Assembly: GCA_012267415.1 (NCBI GenBank)
Contig: JAAXGN010000090.1
Location: 1-64,000 of the forward strand
Direction of reading: 5' to 3'
From: Candidatus Poribacteria bacterium
Lineage (GTDB): Bacteria; Poribacteria; WGA-4E; WGA-3G
DNA: 64,000 nucleotides
The stretch's first letter is position 1. Each line of letters opens with the position of its first letter. The notes beneath the pieces are model-generated. The model ran no database searches. It worked only from the letters and a program-made list of their open reading frames with translations, and was not told where the DNA came from. Made by a program: the position numbers and the translations under genes. Positions 56,711 through 64,000 of the stretch are shown piece by piece.

Positions 56711-57514
56711 CTATATTTCCCACGCGATTTCTGTGGCATTAAAGACTGGACCTTCTGTACAGACGCGTTGATAGTCAATCAGGTTTTCATTTATCCGAAC
56801 AGGACAGACACAACCGAGACATACACCCATGGCGCAGCCCATTCGATTCTCCATAGCAACTTGTGTCCGTACTTTATGCTCTGTTGAGATTTTTGCTACA
56901 GCTGCAAGCATTCCGTGGGGTCCACAAGCGTATATAATAGGGTGATGTAGGTCATGTTTGTTTAACATACGTGTCAGTATGTCTGTAACAAAACCGTGAT
57001 GACCAACACTGCCATCATCGGTAGCGATATGTACAGGAACACTGATTGATCTGAGATCATCTACACTTAAGAGTCTCCTTCTGTTTTGTGAACCGACTAA
57101 AGCAATTGTCGGAATACTACGTTCTCTTAATGCAACTGCCAGCAACATTAAAGAAGCGATACCTGCCCCTCCCCCAACAATGATTGCGGGATCCACCGTG
57201 TCCTCAATATCAAACGTGTTTCCCAAGGGTCCTAGCACCTGTATTGTTGCCCCTTTTGACATTTCCGAGAGTTGCTGTGTTCCCTGACCTATAATCTGAT
57301 ATAGCATGGTTATTTCGTCATTTTCCACCGTGTATACAGTAAAAGGTCTTCGGAGAAGCATTCCTGGACCACTTGAGATTAAGACATGGACAAATTGTCC
57401 GGGTAACGCACTCTGTGCAATCTCTGGACATTTACAACGTAAAAGATAATGATCTTCTGCTACCCTGTCATTTGAGAGTATAGTAGTGTGGGTGTCATAC
57501 GTTTTGATACGCAA
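56711..57514 (-). CDS. pyrK: Dihydroorotate dehydrogenase electron transfer subunit
   Basis: FAD and [2Fe-2S] protein that passes electrons from PyrD (class 1B) to NAD+. The FAD-binding RRPFTVY (about 55-61), NAD-binding VGGGAGIASL, and cluster cysteines C227, C232, C235 and C252 (CAMGVCLGC ... VCTEGP) are present. It starts at TTG. PyrD, its partner, is not in the window. Related ferredoxin-NADP reductase subunits are an alternative, but the Cys spacing fits PyrK. Confidence 0.87.
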   Translation of the reverse strand: MRIKTYDTHTTILSNDRVAEDHYLLRCKCPEIAQSALPGQFVHVLISSGPGMLLRRPFTVYTVENDEITMLYQIIGQGTQQLSEMSKGATIQVLGPLGNTFDIEDTVDPAIIVGGGAGIASLMLLAVALRERSIPTIALVGSQNRRRLLSVDDLRSISVPVHIATDDGSVGHHGFVTDILTRMLNKHDLHHPIIYACGPHGMLAAVAKISTEHKVRTQVAMENRMGCAMGVCLGCVCPVRINENLIDYQRVCTEGPVFNATEIAWEI

Positions 57515-57548
57515 TTTCTTTCGTCCGAATCTGCGATTTCAGTATTGG

Positions 57549-58814
57549 TCATTGCATCTGGATTCTAATTCTGGTGATTCTGCGTTCGTCTGCTTCAAGG
57601 ATAGTGAATCGTATCCCTCGATGCGTAAAAACGTCGTCTGTTTCAGGCACGCGTCCCATATTGTCAACTAAGAATCCGCCGATAGTATCTATATTTTCCG
57701 CTTCAAGTTCTGTTCCGATTTTTTCGTTTAATTCTGCAAGATTAAGTCTGGCATCAACTGAGTAAGTATCCGGACCGATTTGTACGAATGTATCCTGTTC
57801 ATCCGCTTCATCTTCGTCTTGAATTTCGCCTACGATTTCCTCAATAATGTTCTCAAGGGTAACAATTCCTGCAGTTCCCCCGTATTCATCAATGACAACG
57901 ACAATGTGTTGTTTATGCGCTCGTAGTTCTCTGAACAATTCAGAGATATTCTTGCTTTCTGGTGTAAAAAGAGGTGTGTGATCGACAATCAGTTCTGTCA
58001 GGTTAATCGGTTTCTTTTCTGCCCAGCAATTCAACATATCCTTTACATGTAAAATACCGATTATATTGTCAATAGTCTCTTCGTAGATCGGAATGCGTGT
58101 ATGTCTACATGCTATTGTTGTCTGCAGGACTTCATCTTCAGTGGTGTTTACCTCCAGACATACCATATCTGTCCTTGGAACCATTATTTCTCTGACAACT
58201 TTATCAGGTAAGTCCAAGATTCGTGAAATCATCTCCAAGTTATCGGGTTCCAAGATATCCTGACTTTTCGCTACGATATCAAGTGTTTCTAATACTTCTG
58301 GTGAAACGATACTATCCTGTACAGGTGTTATTTTGCGACCACTGATACGTACGATGAGATTTACCAAAAATCTAATAGGATATAAAATAAAGATTCCACC
58401 CCAGTAAACGATTCTTAAGGCACGTAATGCATGAATAATCGTTCCGCTGGGGCTGTTCTGGATGTAGTTTTTAGGAAACAATTCTGTGAAAACGACGAGA
58501 AGTAATACTGCGAGGGCAGCTCCCAACCAGATGTGACTATCCCAAAACCAGAACTTCATGAAGAAGATCAATATCGCCACCATTAGGAGCGTCTTGACAG
58601 TAATGATGGTCAGGGAGTATCGCCGTGGGTGATGTAATAGAGATGTCAGCACCTCGTATCTTTTTCCACCTTCCTCTGCAAAATCGATAATATCTGAACG
58701 CGTTAATCTCGCCAGCAACGCTTCGGCTGCAGAGAAAAGTGCATCTAAAATCAACAGAATACCTAAAATTACTAATCTAATAGCTATGTGTAGGTCATCC
58801 AAATGGGAAATCAC
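57549..58814 (-). CDS. CorC/HlyC-type CNNM plus CBS protein
   Basis: A 421-residue protein: an N-terminal CNNM membrane domain (about 1-180) with four hydrophobic segments, two CBS domains (about 205-330, with IMVPRTDMVCL and IGILHVKDML), and a C-terminal CorC_HlyC domain (about 340-420, TIGGFLVDNMGRVPE). Family members are linked to magnesium or other cation efflux. It lies 74 bases after ybeY in a phoH-ybeY-corC order that is conserved in many bacteria. Confidence 0.9.
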   Translation of the reverse strand: MISHLDDLHIAIRLVILGILLILDALFSAAEALLARLTRSDIIDFAEEGGKRYEVLTSLLHHPRRYSLTIITVKTLLMVAILIFFMKFWFWDSHIWLGAALAVLLLVVFTELFPKNYIQNSPSGTIIHALRALRIVYWGGIFILYPIRFLVNLIVRISGRKITPVQDSIVSPEVLETLDIVAKSQDILEPDNLEMISRILDLPDKVVREIMVPRTDMVCLEVNTTEDEVLQTTIACRHTRIPIYEETIDNIIGILHVKDMLNCWAEKKPINLTELIVDHTPLFTPESKNISELFRELRAHKQHIVVVIDEYGGTAGIVTLENIIEEIVGEIQDEDEADEQDTFVQIGPDTYSVDARLNLAELNEKIGTELEAENIDTIGGFLVDNMGRVPETDDVFTHRGIRFTILEADERRITRIRIQMQ

Positions 58815-58888
58815 ACCTCCATTGAAATCCTAATTGTATGAAAAGTGAAACAGGGGACTTAAGAGAAAATATGTAAGTCCTGAGTTGC

Positions 58889-59350
58889 TTAGACAAAATC
58901 ATCGTTTCTCTTTATATCAACTTGCATCTTTTGCAGTATAGCAGTCTGTTCGCTGAACATCTTACGTGCACCTTCTGGTGTATGATGGTCATATCCAAAC
59001 AGATGCAGTATCCCGTGAACAGTTAGAAATGCAACTTCATCCTCAAGTGGATGTTTCTCAGTTTTCGCTTGCCTTTCTGCTGTTTCTAAAGATATAACAA
59101 CGTCACCAAGAATCTTTGAATTGATGAAACTGTTTTCATCATTTTCAAGCATAGGAAATGCTAATACATCTGTTGGTGAATCTATACTGCGATATTCCTG
59201 ATTTAATTCGGCTATGTGATCATCGTTTGTAAGCAGTATACTTAGTTCATAACCTTCTGATTTATGTGCTGACAAAGTGAGAAATGCCGCCCGACGGATG
59301 ATACTAAAATCAAACTCAGTCTGAGTAGTGTTATTCCTGATATCAATCAA
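58889..59350 (-). CDS. ybeY: Endoribonuclease YbeY
   Basis: Single-strand RNase involved in 16S rRNA 3' processing and ribosome quality control. The 153 residues end the core with the metal site HGILHLFGYDH (His112, His116, His122) after SPTDVLAFPM and GDVVISLE. It starts 5 bases after phoH. Confidence 0.94.
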   Translation of the reverse strand: MIDIRNNTTQTEFDFSIIRRAAFLTLSAHKSEGYELSILLTNDDHIAELNQEYRSIDSPTDVLAFPMLENDENSFINSKILGDVVISLETAERQAKTEKHPLEDEVAFLTVHGILHLFGYDHHTPEGARKMFSEQTAILQKMQVDIKRNDDFV

Positions 59351-59355
59351 ACGGG

Positions 59356-60369
59356 TTATCCTTCAGGTTTTTCGTCTGATTCAACTAATATTTGTCTAAC
59401 ATTTGGCGGCGGTTTTGATTTTTCATAGGCTTCAACGATACGTTGCACCAATTCATGTCGAACAACATCAACCTTTGAGAAGTAAATGAAGTGTATCCCC
59501 TTAATCCCACTCAGTATATCTTGTGCATCTGCGAGTCCGGAGACTTTATGCGTTGGTAGGTCAGTCTGTGTGATGTCTCCTGTAACCACAGCTTTTGAGT
59601 CGAATCCGAGTCGTGTTAGGAACATCTTCATCTGTTCAATAGTGGCATTCTGTGCTTCATCAAGAACAACAAAAGAGTTATTGAGCGTTCTACCCCGCAT
59701 GAATGCTATTGGCGCGACTTCTATGATATTGCGTTCAATATAACTGTCAAGGGTATCTGGTGGCATCATATCATACAGTGCGTCGTATAGTGGTCGCAGG
59801 TATGGGTCTACTTTAGCTGCTATATCACCGGGTAGAAATCCGAGTCGTTCACCAGCTTCAACTGCGGGTCTTGTTAATATGATACGACTGACCTGTCCGT
59901 TTTTGAGAGCTGAAACAGCCATTGCCATTGCCAAGTAGGTTTTCCCTGTGCCAGCGGGACCAATTCCGAATACAAGGTCGTTGTTTTTGATCGCATCAAC
60001 ATACCGTTTCTGTCCAGCAGTTTTCGGTCGTATGACACCCCGTTTTGAGAATACAGGTATAGACTCTACATGACTATCATTGATTATGTTCTGTTCATCA
60101 GTTCCTGATGCCCGAATAACGTAGTTGACATCAGTAGCTTGAATTCGTTCCCCTTTTCTTATCCGGTGAAGCAGCGATTCCAACACCGTTACCACTCTGT
60201 TGACTTCTTTCGGGTTATCACCAAGAACAGCGATGCTGTCGCTTTTCAGCACAACACGCACATCAAAATCCTCTTCAATGATTCTTAAGAAAGCATCGCT
60301 TTCACCGAAGAGTGCTTGAACTTCAGCATTGTTCTGTATAGGGACACCCATTATTGCTTGCTTTTGCAA
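59356..60369 (-). CDS. PhoH-family ATPase
   Basis: A 337-residue P-loop protein: an N-terminal KH-like region (about 18-85), Walker A GPAGTGKT (137-144), LTRPAVEAGERLGFLPGD, Walker B VVLDEAQN, and VTGDITQTDLP. PhoH proteins are thought to be RNA-linked ATPases. The pairing with ybeY is one of the commonest in bacteria and fits a shared RNA role. Confidence 0.93.
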   Translation of the reverse strand: MQKQAIMGVPIQNNAEVQALFGESDAFLRIIEEDFDVRVVLKSDSIAVLGDNPKEVNRVVTVLESLLHRIRKGERIQATDVNYVIRASGTDEQNIINDSHVESIPVFSKRGVIRPKTAGQKRYVDAIKNNDLVFGIGPAGTGKTYLAMAMAVSALKNGQVSRIILTRPAVEAGERLGFLPGDIAAKVDPYLRPLYDALYDMMPPDTLDSYIERNIIEVAPIAFMRGRTLNNSFVVLDEAQNATIEQMKMFLTRLGFDSKAVVTGDITQTDLPTHKVSGLADAQDILSGIKGIHFIYFSKVDVVRHELVQRIVEAYEKSKPPPNVRQILVESDEKPEG

Positions 60370-60578
60370 TCGGTTTTTAATCCTCCAAGAAAGTATTGTG
60401 TTGATACAATACGGTTTTGTAGAGCTTTAAGTGGAGACACATGTAAAGATAGTAATTAGGACAATAAATTACTCAAACAGAAAACTAACTAATATTTGCT
60501 GCTATTATACAATTTCGTTGAATTCAATTCAAGAATATTCTAAGATAGGCACGAATAATTTATAGTTCCTTCCAATTT

Positions 60579-61178
60579 CTACCGAGAAAAAAACTTCACT
60601 TCACGAATTTCTGCACCTTTTAGTGGAATCTGAATTAGCTTGTTTTTGTCTTTTTTATCACGTATAGAATTCTGTCTATCCTCAATACCGTCGGCAGTTA
60701 AGCGTAGGTAAAGAATCTCTCTATTGATATTAATTCTGACGGGTCGTTTGCCTTCAACGTTGATATGCTGTTTGTCACGAACTACATCAAATGAAGATTC
60801 AAAACGGGGTGGGTCTTCCAATGTTGTCGTCAATGCTAATTTGGGAATGCGTGATTCAGGATATATGTCTACGTAAGAGATGTATGTAGGTTCATTTAAC
60901 TTAATCACAGCATGTGTTCTGAGAGTACCATCAACTTGGGTTGTATATCTTCGTTCTGCATGATTTCTGTCTCGTCCCTTACCATTGAATGTGCGGTATT
61001 TCTTCTCTATCCGTCCGCTAACAGCAAAGGTACTGACTGTATCTAAATTTCCATCCACGAGTTGAGGGTTTGTCATGCTGGAGAGTTGTGAAGGTTCGAT
61101 TTGAAATGTTGGTTGATTTAGTACAGCACATCCTAAAACGTTAACAAGTAGCAATGACAGAACTGTTATGTATCTCAT
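60579..61178 (-). CDS. Lipoprotein with discoidin-like domain
   Basis: A 199-residue protein with a lipobox ending at Cys17 (NVLGC). The mature part has LVDGNLDT, VIKLNEPTYISYVDIYP, and a closing AEIREVKFFSR, like a coagulation factor 5/8 (discoidin) sugar-binding fold. The function is unknown. It stands 200 bases after phoH in the same orientation and is probably a separate unit. Confidence 0.6.
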   Translation of the reverse strand: MRYITVLSLLLVNVLGCAVLNQPTFQIEPSQLSSMTNPQLVDGNLDTVSTFAVSGRIEKKYRTFNGKGRDRNHAERRYTTQVDGTLRTHAVIKLNEPTYISYVDIYPESRIPKLALTTTLEDPPRFESSFDVVRDKQHINVEGKRPVRININREILYLRLTADGIEDRQNSIRDKKDKNKLIQIPLKGAEIREVKFFSR

Positions 61179-61280
61179 GATATCTCCTTAAATACATAGT
61201 GAAACGTAAAAATTAAGAGCATTTCTTGGTCAACGGACAACAACGAGGATTAAATATAGAATCAGGTAATTTTGATTTGA

Positions 61281-61390
61281 CCAGGCCGGTAGGTGCGATA
61301 TCCTTATCGCACCGGTTTTGTCATATTCGGTCTATCGGGAGGTTCCGCTTAGGATCCGGTGCGATAAGGATATCGCACCTACCGGCCTGG
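61281..61390. repeat. Perfect 35-bp inverted repeat of GTGCGATA-type REP units
   Basis: Arms at 61281-61315 and 61356-61390 are exact reverse complements around a 40-base spacer. Each arm contains its own GTGCGATA/TATCGCAC palindrome with the GTAG/CTAC foot outward. A single unit of the same type is at 40483-40506. The pair fills the 260-base gap between the lipoprotein and dehydrogenase genes; no gene is seen there. Confidence 0.8.
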
Positions 61391-61439
61391 GAAAAACGGT
61401 TTTTACCCTCCTAATTACTTAATTTGCATAATTGTCCTA

Positions 61440-62498
61440 CTACAAACGATTATTCTCTGATGGTATATTAACTTTATAGCGATTGGCTGCTTCTACGAGT
61501 CTATCCCAAGTCGGTTGTTCGATTGGAATACCTTCCTTAATTCGTTTTTCACGGTTTCTTTGTTCAAAATCACCGGGAACGTATAATTCGTCAATTCCTG
61601 GCATCCGTGCGGACGATTTTACCCACTCTACAAGATATTCTATTTCTTGTTCATAATCAACTAAATCAATAAAATCTGATATATTAATCGCAAACATGAC
61701 AATGCCGCTCGCGCCGCGTGTAGGACTTTCCCGACTACATCCTGCCCAGGATAGTCCACCTGCAATGGCATCTATCATAACTGCAAGACCGAAACCTTTA
61801 TGTCCAAATTGAAACCCTCCGAGTGGCATAACCGCTGTGTCATTTGATCGTTCACGGAAGTCATTGGGATCTGTTATCGCGTTACCGTCAGTATCAATCA
61901 TCCATCCTTCTGGTATCGATTCACCTCGTGCAGCTTGGACAAGTAATTTTCCACCTGCTACCACGCTGAGTGTCATATCCAGTAGTAGTGGTTCTCCATT
62001 TGCGCGGGGAACGGATATTGCAATCGGGTTAGGTGGAAGTCTACGTGATGTACCGCCGTGTGGATGCATGAACCTTCCGCCACCATTTAGTAGTACGATT
62101 CCGATCATTCCAGCGTTTGCTGCGATAGGTGGATATTCACCCATTCTACCAGCGTGTCCGCAGCGATGGAGCCCGACTGCACCAATTGTACATTTTTTTG
62201 CTTTTTCGACTGCCATCTCCATAGCTTTTCGCGCTGCAACCATACCCAATGCGCCATTGACGTTAATGACCGTAGCCGCGCCGCTCTCCCTGACGATTTC
62301 CATTTTTTCTGCTGAGGGACCACCAGCCATTCCACCGATATAGTTAGGCGCGTTGATAACTCCGTGTGAATCGTGTCCTGCTAAATTGGAGTCAACGACA
62401 TGGTCGCTGACAATTCGTGCGTCCTCATCGGTGCCCCCTGCTCCTTTATAGATATCGTAGACAAATTCTCTTAGAACCTTGTGAGATACAATCGGCAT
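61440..62498 (-). CDS. Malate/L-lactate (Ldh2-type) dehydrogenase
   Basis: A 352-residue NAD(P)-dependent dehydrogenase of the Ldh_2 family: the N-terminal HDSHGVINAPNYI with conserved Asp-Ser-His-Gly, then HRCGHAGRMGEYP, PPNPIAISVPRANGEP, and FGHKGFGLAVMIDAIAGGL. Members act on malate, L-lactate, ureidoglycolate, sulfolactate or related 2-hydroxy acids. The exact substrate is not readable. Confidence 0.9.
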   Translation of the reverse strand: MPIVSHKVLREFVYDIYKGAGGTDEDARIVSDHVVDSNLAGHDSHGVINAPNYIGGMAGGPSAEKMEIVRESGAATVINVNGALGMVAARKAMEMAVEKAKKCTIGAVGLHRCGHAGRMGEYPPIAANAGMIGIVLLNGGGRFMHPHGGTSRRLPPNPIAISVPRANGEPLLLDMTLSVVAGGKLLVQAARGESIPEGWMIDTDGNAITDPNDFRERSNDTAVMPLGGFQFGHKGFGLAVMIDAIAGGLSWAGCSRESPTRGASGIVMFAINISDFIDLVDYEQEIEYLVEWVKSSARMPGIDELYVPGDFEQRNREKRIKEGIPIEQPTWDRLVEAANRYKVNIPSENNRL

Positions 62499-62889
62499 AT
62501 ATGTCCTTTTTGTTTGACGACGTTTAATATAGTGTATGAATGTTCCATTGATACGACAAAGTTGTGATTTTATTATCCGTGTTTCTTAGTATAACATGTT
62601 TAAGGAAAAACATGCAATAATTCGCTTGTGCTGGGTTTGTAAAGTTATGGTTACTTGTCTGAACCAGGATTTTCAGGATTATAGGATTTTCAGGATAAGA
62701 ACGTGTGAACAACAAAAGACCAAGCACCAGCGGTGCGAAAGGTGTATAGAATTGACATTTTGCAGAAACCTTACTCTTCTCCTCATGTGTTCTACAAAAA
62801 CTTTACACACCCACAGACTGTCAACCAATTGACCTACCAACAAATCTGTAGTATACTATTACCATCACCACACGAAAGGACGTATACTT
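62499..62889. other. Intergenic region before hsdM
   Basis: About 390 bases with only shadow frames. It holds two tandem 17-base units starting AGGATTTTCAGGAT (62666-62682 and 62683-62699, 15 of 17 matching), a repeat type I have seen in several bacterial genomes. The hsdM promoter follows at 62829. The region separates the AT-rich housekeeping side from a more GC-rich restriction gene. Confidence 0.6.
62829..62857 (+). promoter_or_regulatory. Sigma-70-type promoter for hsdM
   Basis: TTGACC at 62829-62834 and TATACT at 62852-62857 with a 17-base spacer. The predicted start is near 62864. GAAAGGA at 62874-62880 is the ribosome site, about 9 bases before the ATG at 62890. Confidence 0.75.
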
Positions 62890-64000
62890 ATGGCAATAAA
62901 GAAATCACAACTCTACGCATCACTCTGGCAAAGCTGCGATGAACTCCGCGGCGGGATGGACGCATCACAATATAAAGACTATATCCTCACGCTCCTGTTC
63001 ATGAAATATGTATCCGACAAGGCAGAAAGAAATCCTTATGAGGTCATTCAAGTACCGGATGGCGGCAGTTTCGCTGATATGGTGGTGCTGAGAGGTGATG
63101 CAGAGATTGGTGATAAAATTAACAAGATTATCGCAAAATTTGCTGAGGCTAACGAACTTGACAACTTTCTGGCACAGGCAGACTTCAACGATTCCAGCAA
63201 ACTCGGCAGAGGTAAAGAGATGGTGGATCGCCTCACTAAATTGGTCTCTATTTTCAACGACCTGGACCTCGGTACAAACAGAGCAGAAGGCGATGACCTA
63301 TTAGGTGATGCTTACGAATATCTGATGCGTCATTTTGCCACCGAATCGGGTAAAAGTAAAGGACAGTTCTATACACCCGCAGAAGTCTCTCGGATTATGG
63401 CGAAAGTCATCGGTATCGGGTCAGAAACCAGAAAGAACCATACAATATACGACCCAACGTGCGGTTCCGGTTCGCTTCTTATCAAAGCAGTGGATGAAGC
63501 ACCGCGTGGACTTACCGTCTATGGACAGGAGAAGGATAATGCAACGTACGCGCTTGCACGGATGAACATGATTCTCCACGATAATCCGACAGCAGAGATA
63601 TGGCACGATAACACGCTCTCTGCCCCTTATTTCAAAGGTGATGATAACAGACTCAAACGCTTTGATTTTGCCGTAGCCAATCCTCCTTTTTCTGACAAAG
63701 CATGGATGACAGGATTTAAACCGGATGAGGACGAATATAATCGGTTTGAACACGGCATCCCACCAGCAAAAAATGGTGATTATGCGTTCCTGCTACACTT
63801 CATCACATCGCTCAAAAGCACGGGTAAGGGAGCAATCATCCTGCCACACGGTGTGTTGTTCCGTGGCAACAAGGAAGCAGACATCCGCAGAAAACTCATT
63901 AAACGCGGATATATCAAAGGTATCATCGGATTACCTGCTAATCTGTTTTACGGCACCGGCATTCCCGCCTGTATTCTCGTGATAGACAAGGAGAATGCTG
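62890..64000 (+). CDS. hsdM: Type I restriction-modification methyltransferase subunit (partial)
   Basis: An open frame of 370 codons that runs off the right edge. HsdM N-terminal domain (about 5-130), then GQFYTPAEVSRIM, the SAM motif YDPTCGSGSLL (about 187-197) and the catalytic NPPF (264-267), and PHGVLFRGNKEADIRRKLI. It methylates adenine N6 as part of an HsdRMS complex; hsdS and hsdR presumably lie beyond the window. Its codons are richer in G/C at third positions than the neighbours, which suggests horizontal acquisition. Confidence 0.92.
   Translation, partial: MAIKKSQLYASLWQSCDELRGGMDASQYKDYILTLLFMKYVSDKAERNPYEVIQVPDGGSFADMVVLRGDAEIGDKINKIIAKFAEANELDNFLAQADFNDSSKLGRGKEMVDRLTKLVSIFNDLDLGTNRAEGDDLLGDAYEYLMRHFATESGKSKGQFYTPAEVSRIMAKVIGIGSETRKNHTIYDPTCGSGSLLIKAVDEAPRGLTVYGQEKDNATYALARMNMILHDNPTAEIWHDNTLSAPYFKGDDNRLKRFDFAVANPPFSDKAWMTGFKPDEDEYNRFEHGIPPAKNGDYAFLLHFITSLKSTGKGAIILPHGVLFRGNKEADIRRKLIKRGYIKGIIGLPANLFYGTGIPACILVIDKENA

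Noticed and set aside
4975..61390. CRISPR array as an explanation for the repeated palindromes
   Set aside because: The units are scattered, differ in stem sequence and have no regular spacers; no cas genes are present.
62596..62832. A 78-codon frame (and minus-strand counterpart 62524-62727) before hsdM
   Set aside because: It runs through tandem AGGATTTTCAGGAT repeats, has no family pattern and lacks a ribosome site.

Overview
The window is a 64 kb chromosomal piece from an uncultured, AT-rich Gram-negative-type bacterium. The gene content resembles Candidatus Poribacteria and relatives: a phytanoyl-CoA dioxygenase family protein, xylose-isomerase-like TIM barrels, an SGNH hydrolase, a LamG protein ending in a Poribacteria-like TTTWG tail, and an FG-GAP/ASPIC protein beside a TPR protein. 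This placement is inference from gene style. No rRNA is present to test it.

Layout. 25-4957: a two-subunit sodium:solute symporter, an exported protein of unknown function, a small membrane protein and a TIM-barrel isomerase. 5084-6426: an SGNH hydrolase coupled by a TAATG junction to a short ArsC-like thioredoxin-fold gene whose reading frame is interrupted by one UGA. That UGA lies in a UxxC position and is followed by a SECIS-like hairpin, so the gene is probably a selenoprotein that an ordinary ORF search shortens. 6509-15874 (minus strand): ccmD, ccmC, map, miaB, a DUF6807-like protein, a nucleotide-transporter-like protein, a PhyH oxygenase, an ASPIC/UnbV protein and a TPR protein. 15939-16718: a LamG protein. 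16807-37944 (minus strand): a long division and cell wall cluster read as rsmH, ftsL, ftsI, murE, alpha/beta hydrolase, membrane-fused murF, ddl, mraY, murD, ftsW, murG, murC, ftsQ, ftsA, ftsZ, then a radical SAM protein. No mraZ or murB is seen in it. The MurE DNPR motif predicts meso-diaminopimelate peptidoglycan.

38356-40441 (plus strand): nadD, yacG-like, yqeK-like and rsfS. 40582-51870: PP2C phosphatase, membrane dipeptidase, GT9 glycosyltransferase, thiI, RNase HIII, FMN reductase, a second TIM-barrel isomerase, nagB, a GHL10 glycosidase-like protein and a TPR/amidase lipoprotein. 52036-53691: a consensus promoter, tRNA-Val, tRNA-Asp, a terminator and serS. 53702-55335 is a small accessory island: a remnant toxin, a DUF2283 antitoxin-like gene, a truncated endonuclease-like fragment and an apparently intact DNA methyltransferase. 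55452-62498: bioB, pyrK, a CorC/HlyC-type protein, ybeY, phoH, a lipoprotein and an Ldh2-family dehydrogenase. At the right edge a type I restriction hsdM begins behind its own consensus promoter and runs out of the window.

The intergenic regions carry many short imperfect palindromes with unrelated stems but a shared GTAG foot (CTAC on the other strand). This is the signature of REP elements mobilised by RAYT transposases. Several occur as inverted pairs, and one such pair appears to be split by a 130-bp MITE-like insertion. The two most notable observations are the UGA-containing gene at 6082-6426 and this REP population.
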